DNA of 64,000 bases. It comes from Mycolicibacterium chubuense NBB4 (GTDB taxonomy: Bacteria > Actinomycetota > Actinomycetes > Mycobacteriales > Mycobacteriaceae). The DNA lies in assembly GCF_000266905.1 (NCBI RefSeq), contig NC_018027.1:5084001-5148000 (forward strand). Reading direction: 5' to 3'. The first letter of the stretch is position 1; each line of letters opens with the position of its first letter. The notes beneath the pieces are model-generated. The model did no database searches. It worked only from the letters and a program-made list of their open reading frames with translations, and was not told the DNA's origin. A program made the translations under genes and the position numbers. Below, in pieces: positions 54,302 through 63,230 of this stretch.

Positions 54302-54973
54302 ATGGCAGTGCTGAACACCCCGAAGGGAAACGAGGCGCCGACGCGGACCGACATCCGCGTCTACCTCCTTGTCGAGGACCTCCAGCAGCAGTTCGCCGCC
54401 TACCTCGGCACCCCGACCCGGGCTCGTGGATATCCGCCGTACGCCGGCGAGCACGCGCTCATCGTCGAGGTGTCACCGGCTCTGGCGATCGAGCGGGTCA
54501 TCGACCTCGCGCTGCGGGAGGTGCCGGGTATCCAGCCGGGAATCCTGTACGTGGAGCGGCAGTTCGGCGTGCTCGAGATCCACTCCGGTGATCTGGCCGA
54601 CGTGCGGCGGGCCGGTGAGGCGATCCTGAACGGCACCGGCAACGTCGCGGCCGACCAGTTGCGGCCGAGGGTGCTCTACCACGACGTCATCGAAGACATC
54701 ACCGATCAGCATGCGGTGATCCTGAACCGCAACCGGCAGGCGTCGATGGTGCTGCCCGGGCAGTCGCTGCTCGTCTACGAGATGACACCGGCACTGTTCG
54801 CCGCGGTGGCCGCCAACGAGGCGGAGCGCGCCGCGCCCGGCCTGACGCTGGTGGACGTGCAGATGATCGGGGCCGCGGGCCGGCTCTACATCAGCGGCAG
54901 TACCGAAGACGTGGTGACGGCGCGCGACCGCATCACCGCGGTGCTGGCGGCGATCGAGGGACGCGACCATTGA
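54302..54973 (+). CDS. BMC-T shell protein with two BMC domains (paralogue B)
   Basis: A 223-residue protein, paralogue of the 52623 gene with a ~20-residue longer N-terminus (MAVLNTPKGNEAPTRTDIRV). Matching blocks are ILYVERQFGVLEIHSGDLAD, DQHAVILNRNRQASMVLPGQ and VQMIGAAGRLYISGSTED. ATG 54302 is 11 bases after BMC-H; the TGA overlaps the kinase start. The two BMC-T proteins may form different pores or stacked trimers. Confidence 0.92.
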   Translation: MAVLNTPKGNEAPTRTDIRVYLLVEDLQQQFAAYLGTPTRARGYPPYAGEHALIVEVSPALAIERVIDLALREVPGIQPGILYVERQFGVLEIHSGDLADVRRAGEAILNGTGNVAADQLRPRVLYHDVIEDITDQHAVILNRNRQASMVLPGQSLLVYEMTPALFAAVAANEAERAAPGLTLVDVQMIGAAGRLYISGSTEDVVTARDRITAVLAAIEGRDH

Positions 54974-55965
54974 CGGCCGAGGACATGGGTGACGACAGGG
55001 CGGTGGCCGAGCAGGCCCTCGAGGCTTTCGACCTCCCTCAGGGGTCCGCTCTTCGGCTGCTCAACCTGTCCGAGAACGCGACCTACGCCGTCGAGGAGCC
55101 CGGAACCGGCCACCGGTCGATCCTTCGGGTGCACCGCAAGGACTACCACCGGCGCGATCAGATCGAGTCGGAATTGCACTGGCTCGACGCCCTGCGGCGC
55201 GACAGCGACCTGACCGTGCCCACCGTCATCCCTGCGCGTGACGGCGGGCGGGTCGTCACCGTCACCCACGACGGCACCGAACGCCATGTCGTGCACTTCG
55301 AGATGGTGCCCGGTGCGGAGCCGGACGAGAATTCGCTCACCACAACGGACTTCCATACGCTGGGGTGCATCACCGCGGCACTGCACGATCACGCGCGCAG
55401 CTGGAGACGACCCGCCGAGTTCAGCCGCTTCGCCTGGGACTGGGAGCACAGCCTCGGTGATTCACCCCGGTGGGGCCGCTGGCGCGATGCCGTCGGCGTG
55501 GGCCCGGCAGAGGAGGAGGTGCTCACCCGGGCGCAGGAACTCCTGCAGCAGCGACTCAGCGAATACGGCAGCGGGCCGGACACTTTCGGCCTGGTGCATG
55601 CCGATCTGCGGCTGGCCAACCTGCTCGTCGACGGCGACACCATCACGGTCATCGACTTCGATGACTGCGGGTTCGGCTGGTACTTCTACGATTTCGGCAC
55701 GGCGGTGTCTTTCTTCGAGGACCATCCGTCGGTACCGGAATGGCAGGAGGCCTGGGTCAGCGGCTACCGGACCCGGCGCGAACTCACCCCGGCCGACGAG
55801 GACATGCTCGCGTCGTTCGTCCTGCTGCGCCGCCTGCTGCTGCTGGCCTGGATGGGCACCCACAGTCACTCCCGGGAATCGCAGGCCATCTCGATCACCT
55901 ACGCCGCCGGCAGCTGCGAGCTCGCGGAGCGGTACCTGTCCTCCGACGGCCACCGGTTGACCTGA
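54970..55965 (+). CDS. APH-fold small-molecule kinase (1-amino-2-propanol kinase candidate)
   Basis: A 331-residue choline/aminoglycoside-kinase-like enzyme. The catalytic loop is LVHADLRLANLLVDGD (HxD....N) and the metal motif VIDFDDCGFGWYFYDFG; the N-lobe has YAVEEPGTGHRSILRVHRKD. In the M. smegmatis RMM locus the equivalent enzyme phosphorylates (S)-1-amino-2-propanol. The start is TTG 54970, overlapping the BMC-T stop (TTGA); ATG 54985 is an alternative. Confidence 0.88.
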   Translation: MTAEDMGDDRAVAEQALEAFDLPQGSALRLLNLSENATYAVEEPGTGHRSILRVHRKDYHRRDQIESELHWLDALRRDSDLTVPTVIPARDGGRVVTVTHDGTERHVVHFEMVPGAEPDENSLTTTDFHTLGCITAALHDHARSWRRPAEFSRFAWDWEHSLGDSPRWGRWRDAVGVGPAEEEVLTRAQELLQQRLSEYGSGPDTFGLVHADLRLANLLVDGDTITVIDFDDCGFGWYFYDFGTAVSFFEDHPSVPEWQEAWVSGYRTRRELTPADEDMLASFVLLRRLLLLAWMGTHSHSRESQAISITYAAGSCELAERYLSSDGHRLT

Positions 55966-55987
55966 CCCCACGAAAGGGTTCTGATTC

Positions 55988-56767
55988 ATGTTCACCTCGT
56001 TGCAGGGCCGCTCGGCGATCGTCACGGGCGGCAGCAAGGGCATCGGCCGCGGCATCGCCGAGACGTTCGCCCGGGCCGGTGTCAACGTCGTCCTCACGGG
56101 GCGACACCAGGCCGACATCGACGCCACGGTCTCCGACCTCGACGGTCTCGGCGGCTCGGTGACCGGCGTCGCCGCCGACGTGACCAGTCCCGAGGACTGC
56201 CGTCGCGTGGTGGGCACCGCAGTCGAGCGCAACGGCGGCCTCGACATCGTCTGCGCCAACGCCGGGATCTTCCCGTCCGGACGCCTGGCCGACCTGACGC
56301 CCGAGGACATCGAGCAGGTCATCGGCGTGAACTTCAAGGGCACGGTGTACATCGTCCAGGCCGCGCTGGAGCCGCTGACCGCCAGCGGACACGGCCGGGT
56401 GATCATCACGTCGTCGATCACCGGACCCATCACCGGATTCCCGGGCTGGTCGCACTACGGCGCGAGCAAGGCCGCACAGCTCGGATTCCTGCGCACCGCG
56501 GCGATCGAGTTGGCGCCGAAGAAGATCACCGTCAACGCCGTCCTCCCGGGCAACATCGTCACCGAGGGTCTGATCGAAATGGGCCAGGCCTACATGGACC
56601 AAATGGCCGCGGCCGTGCCCGCCGGCCGGCTCGGCGCCGTGGCCGACATCGGCAACGCCGCGCTGTTCTTCGCCACCGATGAGGCGGCCTACGTCACCGG
56701 TCAGTCGCTGGTCGTCGACGGTGGCCAGATTCTTCCGGAGTCACCGGAGGCGCTTGCCGACCTCTGA
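55988..56767 (+). CDS. Short-chain dehydrogenase (aminoacetone/1-amino-2-propanol dehydrogenase candidate)
   Basis: A 259-residue SDR. Cofactor motif [23 protein letters not shown] in [10 protein letters not shown]; catalytic Ser in [10 protein letters not shown] and Tyr/Lys in [10 protein letters not shown]; the end [20 protein letters not shown] is classical. In RMM loci it interconverts aminoacetone and 1-amino-2-propanol. AAAGGG precedes the ATG. Its use of NADH would recycle the NADH made by the aldehyde dehydrogenase. Confidence 0.87.
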   Translation: MFTSLQGRSAIVTGGSKGIGRGIAETFARAGVNVVLTGRHQADIDATVSDLDGLGGSVTGVAADVTSPEDCRRVVGTAVERNGGLDIVCANAGIFPSGRLADLTPEDIEQVIGVNFKGTVYIVQAALEPLTASGHGRVIITSSITGPITGFPGWSHYGASKAAQLGFLRTAAIELAPKKITVNAVLPGNIVTEGLIEMGQAYMDQMAAAVPAGRLGAVADIGNAALFFATDEAAYVTGQSLVVDGGQILPESPEALADL

Positions 56768-56783
56768 GGCCGGCATACCCTAC

Positions 56784-56800
56784 ATTTGGTCTTACCAAAT
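56784..56800 (+). promoter_or_regulatory. Operator before gntR (autoregulation)
   Basis: ATTTGGTCTTACCAAAT, a perfect 7-bp inverted repeat around CTT, 20 bases before the gntR start and sharing TTGG-N5-CCAA with the site at 49670-49684. Confidence 0.75.
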
Positions 56801-56820
56801 CAGTCGGCGCAGGAGGTGCA

Positions 56821-57597
56821 GTGGCCACCCAGACGGAAGAGCTGCGGCGGCTGATCGTGGCCGACATCAACGCCGGCGAGCCGGGCACCAAGCTGGGCAG
56901 TGAGCGGGAACTGGCCGAGCGCTACCGGACCAGCCGGTCGAGTCTGCGCCAGGTGCTGGCAGCCCTCGAGGAGTCCGGCCTGGTCGACCGCGTGATCGGC
57001 CGTTCCGGAGGTATCTTCATCAGCCACGGCCAGGTCCAGCGCAGCCTCTCCGACGTCGTCGGGGTGCCGGCGTTTCTCGCCAGCCAGGGTTACGTGGCGG
57101 GTACGCGGGTGCTCTCGACCAAGATCGCCGCACCCGACGCGACCACGCAGCAGGCGCTCGGGATCGCCGCCGAGGATTTCGTCATCGAGATCCAGCGGGT
57201 CCGGCTCGCCGACGGATCGCCGATCTCGTTGGAGCTGGCGCGTTTTCCCGCCGAGACCTTCCCCGGACTGCTCGAGCAGCAGCTCGGCGGGTCGCTCTAC
57301 GAGATCCTGGAGAGCCACTACGGGCTGGTCACCTCGCGCGCGGACGAACGCATCGAGGCCGTCAACGCGACGCCGGAGGAAGCCACGCTGCTCGGCATCA
57401 AGCCGGGCTCGGCACTGCTGCTCATCACCCGGATCACCTACGACCAGAACGGCACTCCCTGCGAGTATTCGCGCGACCTCTTCCGCGGCGACCGCACCCG
57501 GCTCGCGGTCACCGCGCGGGGCCGCGGCGTGGGGGCTCAGCCCTCGGTCGGTGACGCCTCGGTCGCGCTGCAGAGCCAGCAACGGCGGGTCGGCTGA
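56821..57597 (+). CDS. GntR/HutC-family regulator of the microcompartment locus
   Basis: A 258-residue regulator. The N-terminal winged helix (LGSERELAERYRTSRSSLRQ, VLAALEESGLVDRVIGRSGG) is followed by a UTRA ligand domain (residues ~90-235: FVIEIQRVRLADGSPISLEL, LLLITRITYDQNGTPCEYSR). HutC-type operators occur in the divergent promoter and just before this gene. GTG 56821 has AGGAGG upstream. The likely inducer is an amine or pathway intermediate. Confidence 0.9.
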   Translation: MATQTEELRRLIVADINAGEPGTKLGSERELAERYRTSRSSLRQVLAALEESGLVDRVIGRSGGIFISHGQVQRSLSDVVGVPAFLASQGYVAGTRVLSTKIAAPDATTQQALGIAAEDFVIEIQRVRLADGSPISLELARFPAETFPGLLEQQLGGSLYEILESHYGLVTSRADERIEAVNATPEEATLLGIKPGSALLLITRITYDQNGTPCEYSRDLFRGDRTRLAVTARGRGVGAQPSVGDASVALQSQQRRVG

Positions 57598-57619
57598 CCC
57601 CATCTGAGAAGGTGGAGGC

Positions 57620-58504
57620 GTGACGAGCCCACCCGGCGCAGGCAGGTTCGCGCCGAGCCCGTCGGCCGATCTGCACATCGGCAACCTGCGCACCGCGGTG
57701 CTGGCCTGGCTGTTCGCGCGCTCGACCGGCAGGCGCTTCCTGATGCGGGTCGAAGACCTCGACGACCGCACCCACCCCGAGGTCGCCGAGCGCCAGCTCG
57801 CCGACCTGGCGGCGCTGGGCCTGACGTGGGACGGGCCGGCCACCCGCCAGAGCGACCACCCGCAGCGCTACGACGACGTCGTCGACGCGCTGGCCGACCG
57901 CGGGCTGCTGTACGAATGCTTCTGCACGCGAAGAGATATCGCGCAAGCACCCAGAGCTCCGCACGCTCCCGAGGGTGCCTACCCGGGGACCTGCCGAAAC
58001 CTGACCGACGCACAGCGGGCGCAGCGGCGCGACGAGACCGGCCGACCCCCGGCGCTGCGGTTGCGCACCGACACCGCGCAGTTCACCGTGCACGACCTGC
58101 TGCACGGTGACTACACCGGCGTGGTCGACGACTTCGTGGTGCGCCGCGGCGACGGGGTGCCCGCCTACAACCTCGCGGTGGTGGTCGACGACGCCGCCTC
58201 CGGAGTCGACCAGGTGGTCCGCGGCGACGACCTGCTGTCGTCGTCGCCCCGGCAGTCGTATCTGGCGCACCTGCTCGGCCACCGGCAGCCCGTGTACGCC
58301 CATGTGCCGCTGGTGCTCAACGCCGACGGGGCGCGGCTGGCCAAGCGCGACGGCGCGGTGACGCTGGCCGAGATCGGCGTGCCGGAGGCGCTCGGCCGGA
58401 TCGCCGGGTCGCTGGGCTACCGCGCGCACACCGTCGCGGGGATGCTCGCCGAGTTCGACCCCGCGCGCTTGCCCCGTACTCCGTGGGTATATCTGCCCGA
58501 GTGA
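57620..58504 (+). CDS. gluQ: Glutamyl-Q tRNA(Asp) synthetase
   Basis: A 294-residue truncated glutamyl-tRNA synthetase without anticodon domain, which attaches Glu to queuosine at the wobble base of tRNA-Asp. [20 protein letters not shown] gives the HIGN motif, a Zn-site-like segment runs [10 protein letters not shown] to YPGTCR, and the KMSKS counterpart is [11 protein letters not shown]. It lies 22 bases after gntR but is functionally unrelated. Confidence 0.93.
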   Translation: MTSPPGAGRFAPSPSADLHIGNLRTAVLAWLFARSTGRRFLMRVEDLDDRTHPEVAERQLADLAALGLTWDGPATRQSDHPQRYDDVVDALADRGLLYECFCTRRDIAQAPRAPHAPEGAYPGTCRNLTDAQRAQRRDETGRPPALRLRTDTAQFTVHDLLHGDYTGVVDDFVVRRGDGVPAYNLAVVVDDAASGVDQVVRGDDLLSSSPRQSYLAHLLGHRQPVYAHVPLVLNADGARLAKRDGAVTLAEIGVPEALGRIAGSLGYRAHTVAGMLAEFDPARLPRTPWVYLPE

Positions 58505-58548
58505 GCAGAATCCTTGGGTCGACGCGGCCGACTTGCTACGGTCCGCCG

Positions 58549-60030
58549 ATGGGCTACCCCCGCCGGCGCCGTGCCGGCCTCGTGACGATCCTGCTGCTGG
58601 CGGCCGCGCTGCTGAGCGCATGCGGCCCCTCGGCGGACCGGAGTGAGAACCCGATCAAGTCGGCGGGAGTCCTGCGCGTCGGCACCGAAGGCGTGTACTC
58701 ACCGTTCTCCTATCACGATGCCGCGACGGGCCGGCTGGTCGGCTACGACGTCGAGGTGGCGCGCGCGGTCGCGGACAAGATCGGCGTCAACGTCGAATTC
58801 GTCGAGACACCATGGGATGCGATGTTCGCGGCGCTGGAGGCCAACCGGTTCGACGTGGTCGCCAACGAGGTCACGATCAATCCGCAACGGCGAGCCAAAT
58901 ACGACCTGTCCGAGCCCTATTCGGTGGGTGAAGGCGTCATCGTCACTCGGGCCGCCGACAACTCGATCACATCGCTGGCCGATCTCAAGGGCAAGGTGGC
59001 CGCGGAGAACGCGACCAGCAACTGGTCGGACGTCGCACGCAAAGCCGGCGCCCGCGTGGAGACGGTCGAGGGTTTCACCCAGGCCATCACGCTGTTGAAC
59101 CAGGGGCGCGTCGACGTCGTCGTCAACGACAGCATCGCGGTCTACGCCTACCTCGCGGAGACCAAGGACACGTCGGTCAAGATCGCGGGCTCGGTCGGAG
59201 AGAAGAGCGAGCAGGGCTTCGCCGCGCGCAAGAACAGCGGTCTGCTGCCCGAACTCAACAAGGCCCTCGACGAGCTCCGCGCCGACGGCACGCTCGCCCG
59301 GATTTCGCAGAAGTACCTGAACGCCAACGCCTCCGGTGCTCCCGAGGCCGCCGGCGCGCCGCCGGTGCGCTCGGCCTGGCAACTCATCCTCGACAACCTC
59401 TGGCCGCTGGCCAAGGCCGCCCTGACGATGACCATCCCGCTTACGATCGTCAGCTTCGTGATCGGCCTCGCCATCGCGCTGGTCGTCGCGCTGGCGCGGT
59501 TGTCGGCGAATGTCGTGGTGGCCAACGTGGCCCGGTTCTACATCTCGGTCATCCGGGGCACCCCGCTACTCGTTCAGCTGTTCATCGTGTTCTTCGCGCT
59601 GCCGGAGTTCGGGGTCAAGATCGACCCGTTCCCGGCGGCGGTCATCGCGTTCAGCCTCAACGTCGGCGGTTATGCCGCCGAGATCATCCGCTCGGCGATC
59701 CAGAGCATCCCCAAGGGACAGTGGGAAGCCGCCTCGACGATCGGGCTGAACTACGTCGGAACACTGCGGCGGATCATCCTGCCGCAGGCTGCCCGCGTCG
59801 CGGTGCCGCCGCTGTCGAACACGCTGATCTCGTTGGTCAAGGACACGTCGCTGGCATCGACCATCCTGGTCACCGAACTGCTGCGGCAGGCACAGATCAT
59901 CGCCGCACCGACGTTCGAATTCTTCGCCCTCTACGGCACCGCCGCCGTGTACTACTGGGTGATCTGCCTGGTGCTCTCGTTCGGACAGGCGCGTGTCGAA
60001 CGCCGACTGGAAAGGTACGTGGCCAAGTGA
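58549..60030 (+). CDS. Amino-acid-type ABC transporter, substrate-binding protein fused to permease
   Basis: A 493-residue fusion. A lipoprotein signal (LVTILLLAAALLSACGPSAD, lipobox Cys) precedes a PBP type 2 domain (residues ~40-270: LRVGTEGVYSPFSYHDAATG, PWDAMFAALEANRFDVVANE) and then a HisM/GlnP-type permease (residues ~285-490: SVIRGTPLLVQLFIVFFALP, QWEAASTIGLNYVGTLRRII). Import of a polar amino acid or amine is likely. It overlaps the ATPase gene by 4 bases. Confidence 0.92.
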   Translation: MGYPRRRRAGLVTILLLAAALLSACGPSADRSENPIKSAGVLRVGTEGVYSPFSYHDAATGRLVGYDVEVARAVADKIGVNVEFVETPWDAMFAALEANRFDVVANEVTINPQRRAKYDLSEPYSVGEGVIVTRAADNSITSLADLKGKVAAENATSNWSDVARKAGARVETVEGFTQAITLLNQGRVDVVVNDSIAVYAYLAETKDTSVKIAGSVGEKSEQGFAARKNSGLLPELNKALDELRADGTLARISQKYLNANASGAPEAAGAPPVRSAWQLILDNLWPLAKAALTMTIPLTIVSFVIGLAIALVVALARLSANVVVANVARFYISVIRGTPLLVQLFIVFFALPEFGVKIDPFPAAVIAFSLNVGGYAAEIIRSAIQSIPKGQWEAASTIGLNYVGTLRRIILPQAARVAVPPLSNTLISLVKDTSLASTILVTELLRQAQIIAAPTFEFFALYGTAAVYYWVICLVLSFGQARVERRLERYVAK

Positions 60031-60812
60031 CCGAGCCGACCGAGCCGACCGAGTATCGGGTCACCGCAGCGGGCGTCCGCAAGGCCTTCGGCGACAACCA
60101 AGTGCTCAAAGGAGTTTCGTTCACCGTGCCCCGCGGCAGCGCGACGACGATCATCGGGCCGTCCGGATCGGGCAAGACGACATTGCTGCGTGCGCTCAAC
60201 GCCCTCGATCCCCCCGACGCCGGGGTGATCCGGATCGGCGGTCCGCAGGACGGCGTGGAGGTGGACTTCTCGAAACCGGTGTCCAAGGAATGGCTCAGGC
60301 GATACCGGGCGCAGAGCGGCTTCGTGTTCCAGTCGCACAACCTGTTTCCGCACAAGACGGTGCTGCAGAACATCACCGAGGGGCCGATCGTCGCGCAGAA
60401 ACGGCCTCGCGAGGAAGCCGAGGCCGAAGCCGTCGAACTCCTCGACCAGGTCGGCCTGGCCGACAAACGCGACCAGTACCCGTTCCAGCTCTCGGGCGGC
60501 CAGCAGCAACGCGTCGGGATCGCTCGCGCGCTCGCACTGCGGCCGAAGGTGGTGCTCTTCGACGAGCCGACCTCGGCGCTGGATCCGGAACTCGTCGGAG
60601 AAGTGCTCGCCGTGATCAGAGACCTGGCCGTCGAGGGCTGGACGCTGGTCATCGTCACCCACGAGATCCAGTTCGCCCGAGCGGTTTCCGATCAGGTGCT
60701 GTTCACCGATGGCGGAGTGATCCTCGAGCAGGGACCGCCGGCCGAGGTCATCGGTGATCCGAAGGAGGAGCGCACGCGGCAGTTCCTGCAGCGGATCCTC
60801 AACCCGCTGTGA
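60027..60812 (+). CDS. Amino-acid-type ABC transporter ATP-binding protein
   Basis: A 261-residue ATPase: Walker A IIGPSGSGKTTLLRALNALD, signature LSGGQQQRVGIARALAL, Walker B KVVLFDEPTSALDPEL, and H-loop IVTHEIQFAR. GTG 60027 overlaps the permease stop (GTGA). Completes the importer with the fused protein upstream. Confidence 0.94.
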   Translation: MTEPTEPTEYRVTAAGVRKAFGDNQVLKGVSFTVPRGSATTIIGPSGSGKTTLLRALNALDPPDAGVIRIGGPQDGVEVDFSKPVSKEWLRRYRAQSGFVFQSHNLFPHKTVLQNITEGPIVAQKRPREEAEAEAVELLDQVGLADKRDQYPFQLSGGQQQRVGIARALALRPKVVLFDEPTSALDPELVGEVLAVIRDLAVEGWTLVIVTHEIQFARAVSDQVLFTDGGVILEQGPPAEVIGDPKEERTRQFLQRILNPL

Positions 60813-60837
60813 GTCCGGCCGTGAGAGGGTGTCACCC

Positions 60838-62211
60838 ATGGCACACCCACCGGCCGTGGCAGCGGACGTCATCGTCGTCGGTGCGGGAATCTCCGGGCTG
60901 ATCGCCGCCCGCACGGTGCTGGCGGCCGGGCTGACCCCGGTGATCCTGGAGGCCGACAGCCGCGTCGGTGGACGGATCCTCACCGAGGAGGCGGCTCCGG
61001 GTCTGCCCGTCGAACTCGGCGCCCAGTGGATCGGTGACACCCACCACCGGATGTTCGCATTGGCCGAGGAGTTGGGCGTGCAGACCTATCCGCAGTTCGA
61101 CGAGGGCGAGACCTCCTATGAGCTCGCCGGCTCGGGAGTGTTGCGGGAGAACGAGTTCCGCGCACGCTTCGCCGGCGAGTTGGGCGAGCTGGAGAAGGTG
61201 CTGCGCCTGCTCGACGAACTGGCCGCCGAGGTTCCCCCCGAGGCGCCGTGGCGGGCCCCCCGCGCGGCCGACTGGGACGCCATCACCGCCGGGGCGTGGT
61301 ACGACGGCCAGGCCCTGTCGCCGGTCGCGCGGACGCTGCTGGAGATCTGCACCGTCGGCATCCTCGCCGTACCCACCGTCGAGGTGTCGTTCCTGCACCT
61401 GCTGTTCACGATCCAGACCTGCGGGGTCACCTCGGAACTGTTCGCCGAGTCCGAGGGAGGGGCGCAGACGACGCGGTTCGTCGGCGGCACCGGCGAGATT
61501 CCCAAGCGGCTCGCCGCACTGGTCACCGATCACCTGGTGCTCGACGCACCGGTGCAGCTCATCGAGCACTCCGATGACAGCGTGACCGTGCACTGCCGGG
61601 GCGGTCGCACCGCACGGGGCCGGCGCGTCATCGTCGCGATCTCCCCGGCGCTGGCCGGCCGGATCATGTACGACCCGCCGCTGCCCGGGAAACGGGACCA
61701 GCTGACCCAGCGGATGCCGAACGCGTCGGCGATGAAGGCGTTCTTCGTCTACGACGAACCCTTCTGGCGCGCAGCAGGACTCAACGGCCAGCTGATCTCC
61801 GACGTCGGCCCGGCCCGGATGTCCAACGACACCTGCCTGCCGGGCGACGACCACGGCGTCATCCTGTGCTTCCTCGAAGGCGAACAGGCCCGCACCTACG
61901 GCCGGATGCCCACCGAGGAGCGCCGCGCCGCACTGACTGCCGAACTGGTGCGCCACTACGGGGACAAGGCCGCCCGCCCGGCGGCCTACCTCGACGGCGA
62001 GTGGGCCGACCGGCAGTGGACCCGCGGCTGCTACAACGCCAACCTCGGTCCGCTGGTGTGGACGAACTTCGGGGACGCGCTGGCCGAACCCATCGGGACC
62101 ATCCACTGGGCGTCCACCGACACCGCCGTCCGGTGGAGCGCGTACATGGAGGGCGCGGTCGAGGCGGGTGAGCGCGCCGCGCAGGAAGTCATTGACGCCC
62201 TCACCGGGTGA
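60838..62211 (+). CDS. Flavin monoamine oxidase family protein
   Basis: A 457-residue FAD enzyme: VIVVGAGISGLIAARTVLAA, EADSRVGGRILTEEA, LGAQWIGDTHHRMFALAEEL, and a C-terminal WSAYMEGAVEAGERAAQEVI. The Cys in TRGCYNANLG aligns with the Cys carrying covalent FAD in human monoamine oxidases, so covalent flavin is possible. It would oxidise an amine to the aldehyde, ammonia and H2O2. Its position 26 bases after the ABC importer suggests the importer supplies its substrate. Confidence 0.9.
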   Translation: MAHPPAVAADVIVVGAGISGLIAARTVLAAGLTPVILEADSRVGGRILTEEAAPGLPVELGAQWIGDTHHRMFALAEELGVQTYPQFDEGETSYELAGSGVLRENEFRARFAGELGELEKVLRLLDELAAEVPPEAPWRAPRAADWDAITAGAWYDGQALSPVARTLLEICTVGILAVPTVEVSFLHLLFTIQTCGVTSELFAESEGGAQTTRFVGGTGEIPKRLAALVTDHLVLDAPVQLIEHSDDSVTVHCRGGRTARGRRVIVAISPALAGRIMYDPPLPGKRDQLTQRMPNASAMKAFFVYDEPFWRAAGLNGQLISDVGPARMSNDTCLPGDDHGVILCFLEGEQARTYGRMPTEERRAALTAELVRHYGDKAARPAAYLDGEWADRQWTRGCYNANLGPLVWTNFGDALAEPIGTIHWASTDTAVRWSAYMEGAVEAGERAAQEVIDALTG

Positions 62212-62221
62212 GAGCCCCCGC

Positions 62222-63226
62222 TCAACCGAGGTGTGGCCGATGTTCGGCGTAGAACCGCGCGGCGCGCCGGATGGCCTGCGATGTCGGGGCGGGCCTCCAC
62301 CCCAGTTCGCGTGCGGCCTTGCTGTGATCGGCCGGTGAGGTGAGGTCGAGCAGCCGGACCACGTCGAGCAGCGGGGCGATCCTTGTGGGCAGCAACCTCC
62401 GTAGCGGCAGGCCGGCGTAGGCGCCGGCATAGAGCATCGTCATGGGTACGGCGACCGCGGGTGGACGCACCCCGGTCTCGTCCGCTGCGGCCCGCAGGAT
62501 GTCGCGCAGCTGCATGTAGCTCTCGGAGATGATGTACCGCTCTCCGGGCCGGCCGTGCTCGGCCGCCAGCAGCATGGCATGTGCGGCGTCCTCGACGCCC
62601 ACCACTTCGGCGGCCGCCCCTCGGGCGTAGAAGCGCATCGTTCCCGACGCGGCGCGCGCCACCACGGCGCCGTGCGGGGTCGGTTGCCAATCCCGGGGGC
62701 CGTAGGTGTTCGAGACGTTCATCACCACGGCCGGCAAACCGCGACGCTGCTCGGCGTCGAGGACCAATTCCTCAGCGGTCAAGCGGCTTTGGACGTACCG
62801 GCCGCAGATGCGGGACCAGTTGAAGGGCGCCTCCTCCGTCACCGGCCGGCCGTCGCTGCTGAGGGCCATCGTGGCTATGGTGGACAGGTACACGAACTTC
62901 TGCAGGCCGGCGTCGACCGCGTAGTTCAGCACCCGGCGCAGCCCCTCGACGTTGGTGTCGAAGAGGGGGGCGGGGTCGGGGAGCATCGCCCGGGTGTCGA
63001 CGACGCAATAGAACACCACCTCGCGGCCCGCCATGGCGCACCGGACCGCCTCGTCGTCGAAGATGTCGCCGTATCGGCGTTCCACGTCGAGGTCGTCGAT
63101 GCCCCGGGTGGAGCTCGTGCGGCGCAGCATCACCCGGACGTCGTCGCCGCGCGCGACGAGTTGCCGGGTGACGTGTGAGCCGAGGAAACCACTGGCTCCC
63201 ATGACGAGCGATGTCCGCGGTGACAT
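62222..63226 (-). CDS. NAD-dependent epimerase/dehydratase (extended SDR)
   Basis: A 334-residue extended SDR. The Rossmann motif is SLVMGASGFLGSHVTRQLVA; the catalytic region RICGRYVQSRLTAEELVLDA has Y and K/R spacing slightly unusual (YVQSR rather than YxxxK). Length and C-terminus (ARELGWRPAP) fit dihydroflavonol-reductase/3-beta-HSD-like members. ATG 63226 avoids overlapping the upstream gene; a start at 63277 is possible. Confidence 0.8.
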   Translation of the reverse strand: MSPRTSLVMGASGFLGSHVTRQLVARGDDVRVMLRRTSSTRGIDDLDVERRYGDIFDDEAVRCAMAGREVVFYCVVDTRAMLPDPAPLFDTNVEGLRRVLNYAVDAGLQKFVYLSTIATMALSSDGRPVTEEAPFNWSRICGRYVQSRLTAEELVLDAEQRRGLPAVVMNVSNTYGPRDWQPTPHGAVVARAASGTMRFYARGAAAEVVGVEDAAHAMLLAAEHGRPGERYIISESYMQLRDILRAAADETGVRPPAVAVPMTMLYAGAYAGLPLRRLLPTRIAPLLDVVRLLDLTSPADHSKAARELGWRPAPTSQAIRRAARFYAEHRPHLG

Positions 63227-63230
63227 CGGT

